Positions 29,668 through 38,928 of a stretch of 64,000 nt of DNA are shown piece after piece. This DNA comes from Saprospiraceae bacterium (GTDB lineage: Bacteria > Bacteroidota > Bacteroidia > Chitinophagales > Saprospiraceae), in NCBI GenBank assembly GCA_016714085.1, contig JADJNW010000003.1, forward strand, positions 558,001 through 622,000, written 5' to 3'. Position 1 is the stretch's first letter; each line of letters begins with the position of its first letter. The position numbers and the translations under genes were made by a program. The notes below the pieces were generated by a model. The model saw nothing but the letters and a program-made list of their open reading frames with translations, did no database searches and was not told the origin of the DNA.

Positions 29668-30618
29668 TTAATTCTTTCGTGATTTACCCCAGCCATAAAT
29701 ATCTTTTAAACGAATGGTATCCCCTTCTTCATTTATTATATTCAAATCATAACGAAAAACGACCTTCGTGCCAATCGGTGCATAGTAATAAATCTGCCAC
29801 ATATCGCCTTCGCGGGTACCGATGCAGCCATTGGAATAGGCTCTGCCCAATGTTTTTGGATTCGTCGTCGGATGTATCAAGTGCCCATAACGATGCCCAT
29901 CGATTTCCGGTTCGATCCAGGGAATAAGCGGCATAATGGTGGTCTTGCCATCATCGCGGCGGGTATGCGTAAAGGGCTTATTATCAGCAGGATTAATAAA
30001 AGTCGGATTGCGATTCAATCGAATAATTTTGCCAATTCCAGGCTTCGTGCGAAGGTCGGTCGTGTGTCCACTCATAGCCAAGTACTTACGTTCATTGCGT
30101 CCCACGCGCACGAGGAAGGTATATAAAGTATCCGTGCCATCCCAGATGCGAAGTTTATATTCAGGGATATTTAAATCTAATACAATTTGTTGTTGATAAT
30201 CAAGCATTTCCAGTGCTTTTTTTTCATTAGGAATATAAATAGTATCTCCTTTTTTTAAAATAATTAGATCACGTTGGTCATATACAAAAGAATCATGTTC
30301 CATCATAATATAATAATCCGTATTTACCAAAGTATCAATAATCCAGGGATTGGCACGCACGATGAGATGCTCAGAAATTGGATAGGATACCAACGAATCA
30401 TATTCGGAAACCAGGCTGTCCAAATAATCAAAGTAACAACTCATGCTCACATCAAAAGGCATAATTATTGTATCAAAAGGCGCTTGCAATTTCTCTGTTT
30501 TTATAATTAATCCAGGCATTTCAGCGCTTCCTTGTGAAAGATCAGGCTGTTCAATCGTTTGTTTACAACTTGATATAAATATAAAAGAAATAATAATAAT
30601 ATTGATTGTCTTGAACAT
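29668..30618 (-). CDS. L,D-transpeptidase (YkuD) lipoprotein
   Basis: From the ATG at 30618 the protein has 316 residues, with a signal peptide and lipobox (FISSC); a longer upstream frame would hide this signal. The C-terminal YkuD domain carries the His in HRYGHLIHPTTNP and the nucleophile Cys in AYSNGCIGTREGDMW. The residue after GCI is Gly rather than the common Arg, with an Arg two positions later. Enzymes of this class form 3-3 peptidoglycan cross-links or attach lipoproteins. A LysM-like or linker segment (GDTIYIPNEKKALEML) precedes it. Confidence 0.85.
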   Translation of the reverse strand: MFKTINIIIISFIFISSCKQTIEQPDLSQGSAEMPGLIIKTEKLQAPFDTIIMPFDVSMSCYFDYLDSLVSEYDSLVSYPISEHLIVRANPWIIDTLVNTDYYIMMEHDSFVYDQRDLIILKKGDTIYIPNEKKALEMLDYQQQIVLDLNIPEYKLRIWDGTDTLYTFLVRVGRNERKYLAMSGHTTDLRTKPGIGKIIRLNRNPTFINPADNKPFTHTRRDDGKTTIMPLIPWIEPEIDGHRYGHLIHPTTNPKTLGRAYSNGCIGTREGDMWQIYYYAPIGTKVVFRYDLNIINEEGDTIRLKDIYGWGKSRKN

Positions 30619-30858
30619 AGCTATTATATCTGTTTGATTTTCAAGGTAAAAGATTTTTATTATAATTTTGATGATAATTATTGCTCCTATTTTCTGATTT
30701 TTATCAATTCTTTGCAAATTTGACACAATCGAACAGTTTCCCATCATTAAGCATTCTTAGCTCATAAATTCTACTTCCCTCGAAAGAACTGGTCATGTAT
30801 TATGCTCGATTTCATCTAAATATTCGTTCTTTGTGCCTGAAAGGTTGACATTTAGCCT

Positions 30859-32062
30859 TTGAAATATGAAAAAATCATTCTCAAAGACAAAAAAGACGCT
30901 TCGCTGCGCCGCTTCCATCCCTGGGTGTTTTCGGGTGCTGTTGACAAAATGGAAGGCAAAGTGACCGACGGCGAAGTCGTAGAAATCTATTCAAAATCAG
31001 GCGATTATCTCGCCACCGGGCATTATCAAAATGGCAGCATTTGCGTGCGGATTTTTTCTTTTGAAAAAACCGATGCAAACCAGGAATTCTGGACAACAAA
31101 ACTCCGAAACGCCTATCAATACAGGGGAAATCTGAACTTAATCAATAATCCCCAAACCAATTGTTACCGCTTGGTACACGCCGAAGGCGATGGCTTGCCG
31201 GGCTTAATTATTGATATTTATAATAAAACGGCGGTGCTGCAATGCCATTCTATCGGGATGCACTTGGAGCGAGAAAAAAATTTGTAAGGCTTTGTCAGAA
31301 ATTTATGGAAATCATTTAGAATCTATTTATGATAAAAGCCATGATACGCTGCCCGATCAATATGCAAAAAATGTAATAAATAACTATCTGTATACCAAAG
31401 ATGAATCTATCAACCTTTCAAACCATCAACCTATTGTTATAGAAAACGGAAATTCTTTCTTCATAGATTGGGAAGGCGGCCAAAAAACCGGTTTTTTTCT
31501 CGACCAACGCGATAACCGTCAACTACTTACGCATTATGCAAAAGATAAAACTATACTAAATACTTTTTGTTACACAGGTGGATTTTCGGTGTATGCTTTA
31601 AATGCCGGAGCAGATTTTGTGGAATCAGTGGATGTTTCACAAAAAGCGATTGACTTAACGAATAAGAATATAGCATTAAATGGAAATTCAGAAAAACATT
31701 ATGCTTATGCCCAAGATGTAATAAAATTTTTACAACAGACAGAAAAATATTATGATATAATAATAGTAGATCCGCCGGCTTTTGCTAAAAACATTTCTAA
31801 ACGCCATAATGCCGTGCAAGGCTACAAACGCTTGAATGCTTTAGCTTTGAAAAAAGTTAAGTCGGGAGGAATTTTATTTACTTTTTCTTGTTCACAAGTC
31901 GTTGATCGTCAGTTGTTTTACGATACAATTGTGGCGGCTGCCATCGAAGCGGGTCGTCAGGTGCGCGTGATGCATCATTTGAATCAACCAGCCGATCATC
32001 CCGTGAGTTTATTTCACCCGGAAGGAGCGTATTTGAAGGGCTTGGTGCTTTTTGTGTTGTGA
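30859..32062 (+). CDS. RlmI-like class I rRNA methyltransferase, frameshifted
   Basis: This S-adenosylmethionine-dependent methyltransferase resembles RlmI/YccW, which makes 5-methylcytosine in 23S rRNA. The N-terminal part (30859-31287) contains a PUA domain (RFHPWVFSGAVDKM, VVEIYSKSGDYLATG) and the linker EGDGLPGLIIDIY. The catalytic part has FFLDQRDNR, LNTFCYTGGFSVYAL, DVSQKAIDL and the motif IVDPPAFAK. An A7 run at 31274-31280 breaks the frame; removing one A gives LEREKICKALSEIYG and a single protein of about 400 residues. The gene ends at a TGA that starts two TGATATTG octamers. Confidence 0.87.
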
Positions 32063-32075
32063 TATTGTGATATTG
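32060..32075. repeat. Two TGATATTG octamers at a stop codon
   Basis: TGATATTG occurs twice in tandem, and its first three bases are the stop codon of the methyltransferase gene. A degenerate third unit (TGATTTGG) follows. It is the same octamer as the array at 21772. Confidence 0.85.
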
Positions 32076-32147
32076 TGATTTGGTGAGGGATATGGGTTAA
32101 ATGTGACTTTAAATTAGGGGTATCGTCCTAAAATAAAAGACCTGGAA

Positions 32148-32516
32148 ATGATGCCTCAAGAGGAATTTAACGAGTTATTTCGGCAGCGTACTAAACAATT
32201 GGCGCTTTCGGTGATAAAATGGTACAGCAATCCACAATTGAGAAAAATAGGAGAAGTGCGGATTTTAGGAGAGCAATTAATCCGCTCGGTCACTTCCACT
32301 GCTGCTAATTACCGAGCTGTGTGCCGCGCCCGCTCTGAGGCTGAACGCTTTTCAAAGTTATGCATTGTTGTAGAAGAGGCCGATGAAACCACCTTTTGGA
32401 TGGAAATGTTCATGGCTTTAGAATATATTGATTCCTCCAACCTGAAACCACTTTATGAAGAAGCGATGATTATTTTAAAAGTGATGGCAAAAACCCGAAA
32501 AAATCTAAAAAATTAA
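32148..32516 (+). CDS. Four-helix-bundle protein (TIGR02436 / 23S rRNA intervening-sequence type)
   Basis: The 122-residue protein matches the small four-helix-bundle family first noted in 23S rRNA intervening sequences. It shows FRQRTKQLALSVIKWY, then GEQLIRSVTSTAANYRAVCRARS, then FSKLCIVVEEADETTFWMEM and a final helix. These proteins are common as free-standing genes in Bacteroidetes, and their function is unknown. There is no rRNA nearby. The second Met may be the true start. Confidence 0.85.
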   Translation: MMPQEEFNELFRQRTKQLALSVIKWYSNPQLRKIGEVRILGEQLIRSVTSTAANYRAVCRARSEAERFSKLCIVVEEADETTFWMEMFMALEYIDSSNLKPLYEEAMIILKVMAKTRKNLKN

Positions 32517-32562
32517 TTCCTATCATATCACTACAACACCATATCACAACATCACCACATCA

Positions 32563-33675
32563 CTAAATTCTTTTCAATAATTCAAATTTCCCATTTCTAA
32601 TAATAAAAACTTCTTTACCGATTTTAACTTCTTGTCCTTCGTTCATTTCCAGTAGATTATATATATCTTCTTCTATAGTATGTACCGAGCCGCCTGTTTG
32701 CCGCGCCAGATTAAGATAATCGACATTAATGCCTTCATCTGTACCGCAGAGTATAATACGAATCGGTTTATTTACTTTTTGTAATAATACTATATCACGC
32801 GGGGTCGCCCAATTATCAGCAATCATGATCGCTTCATTACATTGTGGGCATAATTCTAATCCATATAATAAAGCTTCCATATTATTTTCAGGTTCGTCGC
32901 CACCGCTGCCTTTTTCAACCACTTGATTGGCTAATGATGCAATTTCATCAAAGTCCTTGGGCTTGACGCCATAAACGCCGCCGGTTTTGCCAATAATTTT
33001 TAAAGAATCTGATTTATTATCCCCGTCATTAAAAAAGACCAATTGCTCTACCCGACCAGTATTTTGAACTAATTTAAACCAAAGTAATAATTGCGCTGTG
33101 AATGGCGACATACTCCCTGTCAAATCGGTCACCACGAGCATTTTTTTCCAATCTTTATTGCGTTCTAAAGTTGTAATAACAGTAGAATCACCTTCAATCA
33201 TTTCCACCAGTTTATCTTCTTTTGTAAAATCTGTTACATCATGTGGCTCGGTAAATGTGAGCAAAAAACCATGCGGCAGCGCGCGCGCGTTGGCTTCGTT
33301 GGCACAAGCATTTTGAATAATAATCCACCAGTTTTCAATCGGTAATTCTGAAATATCAGGATAATTCAAGCTCAATTCCTTGATGCGATTGAAATTCAGT
33401 CGATATTGGCGTCTTTCATTGTTTTGTGGGAATGCGGTATAAATCAAATCCACTCGCTCTATCGTCAATCCATAAAAAATATGCGCGCCCGGAAAGTGCA
33501 AAAATTGATGCCCGGCATAAGGCATCGGAATAAAAAGTTGGCGATCACTCAGATTTTCCAGGTCGAAGCGAGTCGTATAAGTTTTATCGGCATTTTTCAG
33601 GATTTGTTCGGCTGGTTGCGCCCAAACGCATACCGTTCCTATCAAAATCAAAAAGAAGGTTGTAATTAGCTTCAT
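32563..33675 (-). CDS. Secreted protein with a VWA-like domain
   Basis: The 370-residue product has a signal peptide (MKLITTFFLILIGTVCVWAQ). A von Willebrand factor A-like domain occupies roughly residues 180-350. It starts with MLVVTDLTGSMS, a MIDAS metal-site motif of DxTxS form, and continues with FFNDGD and IMIADNWATPRD. The N-terminal 170 residues are beta-rich and not recognised. The gene diverges from the Clp-like ATPase 111 bases away; a shared regulatory region is possible, but a functional link is unproven. It is likely periplasmic. Confidence 0.78.
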   Translation of the reverse strand: MKLITTFFLILIGTVCVWAQPAEQILKNADKTYTTRFDLENLSDRQLFIPMPYAGHQFLHFPGAHIFYGLTIERVDLIYTAFPQNNERRQYRLNFNRIKELSLNYPDISELPIENWWIIIQNACANEANARALPHGFLLTFTEPHDVTDFTKEDKLVEMIEGDSTVITTLERNKDWKKMLVVTDLTGSMSPFTAQLLLWFKLVQNTGRVEQLVFFNDGDNKSDSLKIIGKTGGVYGVKPKDFDEIASLANQVVEKGSGGDEPENNMEALLYGLELCPQCNEAIMIADNWATPRDIVLLQKVNKPIRIILCGTDEGINVDYLNLARQTGGSVHTIEEDIYNLLEMNEGQEVKIGKEVFIIRNGKFELLKRI

Positions 33676-33786
33676 AGTAGTTGAAAAAATGATATTAATA
33701 AAATTCGTGCAATAGAATATGGTCTAAATTAACTTTTTTTACATTTACACCAATGCTTTGTACAAACCTTAACGAACGCCGTTCAA

Positions 33787-36090
33787 ATGGATAAAATAAA
33801 CTATCCCTTGCTGTATTTTGAAATGCAAGCAGATATGGTGCTGGGGCTGCTCGTGGGCACTGAATACGAGGTCATTGACCGAGATGTACGCGCAGTGAAA
33901 ACAACACTCACTCGGCACTTGCAAAAGCATTATAAAAAATATAACAATTATATCCCTGCTAATATTATCGAACCGCGGCTCAAGGTAGTGAAATTATCTG
34001 TGAAACCTTCTTTCAGTGATCAGTGGGGCTCCTATCCTTTGTCGCATTCTGTTCAAGTACCTGTTGTCGCAATCTATGGCGAAACCGCTTATAATGATTA
34101 TGAATGCTTCCTGCCTCTGGTCAATCGGCGATTTTATTATTATGATCCCGATCAATTGGATACCTTGATTCAACATTTTGCTACCGGGATTTTCAATCAA
34201 ATGCAGCCGGATGAAATTTATAGCTTATTACAATTGCCACAACCTCAATTAGATATAATTGAATTAAAAATAAAATCTGATCGAACATACGAATGGGATG
34301 GCTTTTTCGCTCGACGCGAACTCAAAACCCTGGACAGCCTCACCGAACGCTACCCTTTCAGCAAAGGCATTCGGCGGAGGTTAAGTCCATTGCCCGATGC
34401 AGCCTGGGAACTCGAAAACAAGGTGAGTGAGGTCATCGATAAAGTTATATCGACTCGTTCTAATGTATTAATCATTGGTAATCAGAGTATTGGCAAAAGC
34501 GCCATTTTCAAACAAGCCATCCGAAAAATTACAACTCGATCCAAAGAACAACAATTTGATTATTCCTTCTGGCGCATTGTACCGCAGCGCATAACTGCCA
34601 GCGCCAAGTATCTCGGCGAATGGGAACAAACTTGCGAGAATTTGGTGGAAGAATTGGCGGTTGTGAATGGTATCCTTTGGGTAGAAAACTTGATTCAATT
34701 GCTGCAGAGTGGCGGGCAAGGCCCGGAAGATAGTGTGGCAGCTTTTCTGATTGCTTTTATGCAACAAGGGAAATTGCAGATGATCGGCGAAGCGACGCCG
34801 CAGGAATTGGAGAGTATGCGCCGTTTGTTGCCTGGTTTTGTTGCTTGCTTTCAAATTGTTTATGTGGACGAACTTCCTGAAAAAAGTATTCAAAATATCC
34901 TGGATCGTTTAGCGGAATATTCCCAACAAAATCTGAAAATTACAATTGAAAAAGAAGTGCTCAGGCTCACGTATCGCTTGCTTTTGCGCTATTATCCTTA
35001 TGAAAGTTTTCCCGGTAAAAGCATTAAATTTCTGGGGCGATGCATTAATGAAATTCAAATTCGAGAAGAAGATCGAATCAATAGAAAAATCGCAATCGAA
35101 ACATTTATTGAACAAACGGGGCTTCCTGAATTATTCCTCCGCGATGATTTGATACTCGATCAGGTAGAACTTAGGCAGTTTTTTGAATCGCGCATCATCG
35201 GGCAACCCGAAGCGGTCAAACGCATGAGCGATATTGTAAAGATTTTCAAAGCTGGATTAAATAATCCTTACAAGCCAATTACCACACTGATTTTCGCCGG
35301 CCCGACTGGCGTAGGGAAAACCGCTTGCGCAAAGGCTTTGGCGGATTATTTTTTTGGGAAAGGGCAAAAACAATCCCCACTTATCCGCATTGATATGAGC
35401 GAATTCCAGCATCCAGGGCAGTTGAGTCGCTTCATCGGGCAAGGCCGCGAGGTCGGGCAATTGGTGAAAGACATCCGCGAACGCCCATTCTCCGTGCTTT
35501 TGCTGGATGAAGTAGAAAAAGCCGATCCTTCTGTTTTTGATGCTTTGCTCACGGTTTTAGATGAAGGTATTCTGGTGGATGCTTACGGACGCGTGACGAA
35601 TTTTCGCAATACGATTATCATAATGACTTCAAACTTAGGCGCTTCCAATCGCCAATCCCTGGGATTCCGCAATACCTCAGGCGAGGATACCGCTTATTTT
35701 TCAGCGATTCAACAACATTTCCGGCCCGAGTTTTTTAATCGAATTGACGGCGTCGTTTTATTCAAACCGCTTGAAAAAGAAGATATTCTGCAAATTACAC
35801 ATAAGGAATTAGATGAATTAAAAAAACGCGAAGGTTTTGTCAAACGCAATTTGAGTCTTCATTTTACCGAAAAAATCATACAAAAATTAGCAGAAACCGG
35901 CTTCGACGAACGCTACGGTGCACGACCGCTGCAAAGAACCATCGAGCAAAACGTGACCAACCCTTTAGCCAATTGGCTATTAGAACATCCATCAATTGAG
36001 AATCAAAAGTTATTTATTGATTATGATAATGGGATTAGAATAAGACTGGGAGACAAGGAGACGAGGAGGTTGGGAGAGCAGGATAATTAA
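33787..36090 (+). CDS. Clp/Hsp100-type double AAA+ ATPase with an unusual N-terminus
   Basis: The 767-residue cytoplasmic protein has two ATPase modules. The first, about residues 215-400, has a Walker A (GNQSIGKSAIFK), but its Walker B reads GILWVENLIQ without the usual acidic pair, so hydrolysis there is doubtful. The second, about 470-740, is complete: GPTGVGKTACAKAL, VLLLDEVEKAD, sensor-1 MTSNLG and sensor-2 YGARPLQR, followed by the ClpB D2-small domain. The first 200 residues are not the Clp N-domain and are not recognised. No ClpP-binding IGF/IGL-type loop was noticed. It may be a protein-remodelling machine with a dedicated substrate. The DUF819 gene follows after 23 bases. Confidence 0.88.
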   Translation: MDKINYPLLYFEMQADMVLGLLVGTEYEVIDRDVRAVKTTLTRHLQKHYKKYNNYIPANIIEPRLKVVKLSVKPSFSDQWGSYPLSHSVQVPVVAIYGETAYNDYECFLPLVNRRFYYYDPDQLDTLIQHFATGIFNQMQPDEIYSLLQLPQPQLDIIELKIKSDRTYEWDGFFARRELKTLDSLTERYPFSKGIRRRLSPLPDAAWELENKVSEVIDKVISTRSNVLIIGNQSIGKSAIFKQAIRKITTRSKEQQFDYSFWRIVPQRITASAKYLGEWEQTCENLVEELAVVNGILWVENLIQLLQSGGQGPEDSVAAFLIAFMQQGKLQMIGEATPQELESMRRLLPGFVACFQIVYVDELPEKSIQNILDRLAEYSQQNLKITIEKEVLRLTYRLLLRYYPYESFPGKSIKFLGRCINEIQIREEDRINRKIAIETFIEQTGLPELFLRDDLILDQVELRQFFESRIIGQPEAVKRMSDIVKIFKAGLNNPYKPITTLIFAGPTGVGKTACAKALADYFFGKGQKQSPLIRIDMSEFQHPGQLSRFIGQGREVGQLVKDIRERPFSVLLLDEVEKADPSVFDALLTVLDEGILVDAYGRVTNFRNTIIIMTSNLGASNRQSLGFRNTSGEDTAYFSAIQQHFRPEFFNRIDGVVLFKPLEKEDILQITHKELDELKKREGFVKRNLSLHFTEKIIQKLAETGFDERYGARPLQRTIEQNVTNPLANWLLEHPSIENQKLFIDYDNGIRIRLGDKETRRLGEQDN

Positions 36091-36113
36091 GAGATATATA
36101 GATAATTTTCGAT

Positions 36114-37244
36114 ATGATTTGGGGTATAATATTAGTAATTATAATATTCGTTTTTCCTTTTTTCGGCAAATGGCTTGCACGAAGAAAAGCTTTGCAAAAC
36201 TGGCTTAGCCCAGTGGTGATTTGCTATGCAATGGGCATCGCCTTAGGCAATTTTGAACCTTTCCCGATTGATCGTGAACTTGCGCGCACCATCAGCGAAG
36301 CCGCTATTTTATTTGCCATTCCGCTCTTATTATATTCTACCAATTTAATAAAATGGATGCGCTATGCCAATAAAACCCTGCTTTCATTTGCTTTATGCGC
36401 TATCAGCGGTTTTATTTCAGCAGGAATAATGGGATTTCTTTTTCAGGAAAAAATAGCCGACGTGTGGCGAATCTCAGGAATGGCGGCAGGTCTGTACACG
36501 GGCGGCACGCCCAATATGCAGGCAATCGCCTTTGCTTTACAAGCGCCGGAGGAAACGATCATCTTGATGAATGCTGCGGATATTTTCACGGGAGGTATTT
36601 TTCTTGTTTTTCTTACTTCCATAGCGCATCGTTTTTTCGGTCTATTTTTGCCTGATTTTCAATCTGGTAGCACACACGAATCCTTGAGCAAAGATCTTTT
36701 TTCCAATCAGTTTTCCTGGCTCGATAGTTTGAAAGGAATCGCGCTAAGCCTTGGTATCATTGGATTTTCATTGGGTTTGACTTGGTTGATTTTTGGCAAT
36801 TTGAATCAAACCATCTTTATTTTGCTCATGCTGACAACATTAAGCGTAAGCGCTTCCTTTGTAAATAAAGTCCGCAACTGGCGAGGTACTTTTGAAACGG
36901 GCGAGTATTTTTTATTGGCTTTTTGCGTAGCGATTGGCGCGCTTGCTAACTTCCGTGATATTATAAGCGAAGGACAATATATCGTTGCTTTCCTGGGATG
37001 CGTGTTGATTGGAACAGTAACATTACATACTCTATTTGCTCGAATATTCAAAATTGATCGGGATACTATGATGCTTACTTCTACGGCAGGGCTTTATGGG
37101 CCAGCTTTTGTCGGGCAAATCGCAACAGCTATTGGCAATCGGGAACTTGTTTTTTCTGGGATGGCGATGGGCTTACTGGGCTACGCAATGGGCAACTACT
37201 GGGGAATTGGATTGGCTTATTTATTAAAGTTATTTATATTGTGA
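36114..37244 (+). CDS. DUF819-family integral membrane protein
   Basis: The 376-residue protein has about ten transmembrane helices and the DUF819 (YjcL-like) hallmark GLYTGGTPNMQAIAFAL, with a matching half in the C-terminal region (LTSTAGLYGPAFVGQIATAIG), which suggests an inverted-repeat transporter fold. Its substrate is unknown. It follows the Clp-like ATPase by 23 bases and is probably co-transcribed. Its TGA stop is the start of a TGATATTG octamer. Confidence 0.85.
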   Translation: MIWGIILVIIIFVFPFFGKWLARRKALQNWLSPVVICYAMGIALGNFEPFPIDRELARTISEAAILFAIPLLLYSTNLIKWMRYANKTLLSFALCAISGFISAGIMGFLFQEKIADVWRISGMAAGLYTGGTPNMQAIAFALQAPEETIILMNAADIFTGGIFLVFLTSIAHRFFGLFLPDFQSGSTHESLSKDLFSNQFSWLDSLKGIALSLGIIGFSLGLTWLIFGNLNQTIFILLMLTTLSVSASFVNKVRNWRGTFETGEYFLLAFCVAIGALANFRDIISEGQYIVAFLGCVLIGTVTLHTLFARIFKIDRDTMMLTSTAGLYGPAFVGQIATAIGNRELVFSGMAMGLLGYAMGNYWGIGLAYLLKLFIL

Positions 37245-37249
37245 TATTG
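37242..37249. repeat. TGATATTG octamer at a stop codon
   Basis: One copy of the octamer begins exactly at the TGA of the DUF819 gene and is followed by another TGA. A related TATTGTGATTAT occurs about 40 bases later. It is the third gene in the window with this unit at its stop. Confidence 0.7.
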
Positions 37250-37293
37250 TGACCTGCGCCCGCCGAAGCTTTTGAGCAGGCGAGGTATTGTGA

Positions 37294-38457
37294 TTATAAT
37301 AAAATATCAGTTCCGTCAGAAATATTTACTTTTAAATGTTCTAAATCAATTCCAAATCGTTGATAATAAGCAAGTTTTGCTTTTTCAACAAAATCATTTA
37401 CTAAATCATCCTTTACTAAATTAATTGTGCAGCCACCAAAGCCGCCGCCCATCACACGCGCACCTGCTACGCCATTAAAATCTTTTGCAAAGTCCACCAG
37501 AAAATCAATTTCCGCACAGCTTACCTCATAATCGTTACGCAATCCTTCATGCGTTTTGAAAAGCAATTGCCCAAGTGCCTGCATTTCACCATTTTGTAAA
37601 TATTTACAAGCTTGTAATGTTCGATCATGTTCATTTACTACATATTTACATCGACGAAAAACGGTCGGATTCATTTCATTTTGATGCTTTTCAAGCATAG
37701 ATACATCAACATCGCGTAAACTTTTAATATCTGTATAATATTTTTGTAAAATTGCTACCCCGGCCCTACACTCCGCAACCCGCTCGCTATAAGCCGAAGA
37801 TGCCAATTCATGATGCACTCTTGAATTCAATAAAACAATTTGATAATCGCCCAAATCAGCAGGGATATAGCGATGCTCCAAAGAACGACAATCCAATAAA
37901 ATAAAATGGTTGGCTCTGCCCATGATACTGGCAAACTGATCCATAATCCCAGACGGAATCCCCATAAAGTGATTGGAGGAATGATGCGCTACCAAAGCAA
38001 TATCGGATTTGGAATACCCGGCATTAAATAATTGATTGAGTGCCCAGCCAAAACCACATTCCAATGCAGCGGAAGAACTCACGCCCGCCCCGATCGGCAA
38101 GTCGCCACCAAAAGCGACATCAACGCCGCGAATATCTTTCCCGTCTAATTGAAATTCTTGCAAAATTCCGCGTAAGTAATTCAACCAGAGCTGATTACCT
38201 TTGATTAAATTTTTTAAATCTGCTTCGCCAGCTTCTTTTATATCCTCCGCCCAAAAGCGGCAAGTAGAGGTTCCATTTTCAGCAATAGCGAAATACAAAT
38301 GCTTGTCAATCGCGGCCGGTAGCACATAGCCGTCATTATAATCCGTGTGCTCGCCAATCAAATTGATACGCCCACAGGCTCGAATCATCAATATTGCCTG
38401 TCGTCCAAATTTTTCTTGAAAAATCGCTTGAATACTTGCGTGGTTTCCGTTTTGCAT
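37294..38457 (-). CDS. galK: Galactokinase
   Basis: This enzyme phosphorylates galactose to galactose-1-phosphate in the Leloir pathway. The ATG at 38457 gives 387 residues, the standard length. GHMP-kinase motifs are clear: GRINLIGEHTDYNDGYVLP, PIGAGVSSSAALE, the catalytic Asp in GIMDQFASIMG, and MGGGFGGCTINLV near the C-terminus. The galactokinase signature has Ile in GRIN and Val in GVSSS, both conservative. No galT, galE or galM lies adjacent, so it stands alone next to cell-surface sugar genes. Confidence 0.94.
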   Translation of the reverse strand: MQNGNHASIQAIFQEKFGRQAILMIRACGRINLIGEHTDYNDGYVLPAAIDKHLYFAIAENGTSTCRFWAEDIKEAGEADLKNLIKGNQLWLNYLRGILQEFQLDGKDIRGVDVAFGGDLPIGAGVSSSAALECGFGWALNQLFNAGYSKSDIALVAHHSSNHFMGIPSGIMDQFASIMGRANHFILLDCRSLEHRYIPADLGDYQIVLLNSRVHHELASSAYSERVAECRAGVAILQKYYTDIKSLRDVDVSMLEKHQNEMNPTVFRRCKYVVNEHDRTLQACKYLQNGEMQALGQLLFKTHEGLRNDYEVSCAEIDFLVDFAKDFNGVAGARVMGGGFGGCTINLVKDDLVNDFVEKAKLAYYQRFGIDLEHLKVNISDGTDILL

Positions 38458-38654
38458 GATTTCATATTCTCCTTGAGAAGCCGAAAATAAGAGAATTTCA
38501 AAAAACGATTCGCTTTGCCGCAAAAATTTTAAAATTTAGGTGGAATGCAATGGAAATGACAATTTGGCGTTACTATAACAGAAATCACCGCAAAGCACCT
38601 TATTTATGAAGGAAACCCTCGGAGTTTTAATCTTTAGCCAGTCTTGTATTTCAA

Positions 38655-38840
38655 ATTACTTGCCTACGCAAGCCCATGGATACAATGCTTTCCAGCATTA
38701 TTATATATCAAAACAGAATAAATTTAACACGGAAAACAAGTAACTTTCTTGAAGAAAAGTAGTCTTCAAGTATAAAGATTTATATTTTCATCATCATCCT
38801 CTTGTTTGGCAGGCTATTTGGTCTGCCAATTTTATTTTTA
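38655..38840 (+). ncRNA. Hairpin-rich intergenic stretch, candidate small RNA
   Basis: In the gap between galK and rfbB, four perfect short hairpins follow one another: CTTGC/GCAAG (38659-38672), AATGCT/AGCATT (38684-38699), CTTGAAGA/TCTTCAAG (38748-38770) and TTGGCAG/CTGCCAA (38806-38829). The last is followed by TTTTATTTTT and would terminate a plus-strand transcript. No plus-strand gene precedes it, and both neighbours are on the minus strand, so a small plus-strand RNA is a reasonable guess. No known RNA family was recognised and no promoter was identified. Confidence 0.35.
38806..38840 (+). terminator. Intrinsic terminator on the plus strand
   Basis: A 7-bp TTGGCAG/CTGCCAA stem with a 10-base loop is followed by a T-rich tract. 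Neither adjacent protein gene is oriented to use it. Confidence 0.6.
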
Positions 38841-38928
38841 GACAGTAATTATTACTATATTTTTCCTTGAGGGAATATTTTGCTTATAAAGAGGAATGCA
38901 AATGAATAAAGTTGCACAGAAAATAGCC

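Noticed and set aside
28299..31280. Phase-variable homopolymer switches at the two A7 tracts
   Set aside because: The tracts are short, the genes are a hydrolase and an rRNA methyltransferase, and similar breaks occur at runs of only two or three bases, so sequence error is more likely.
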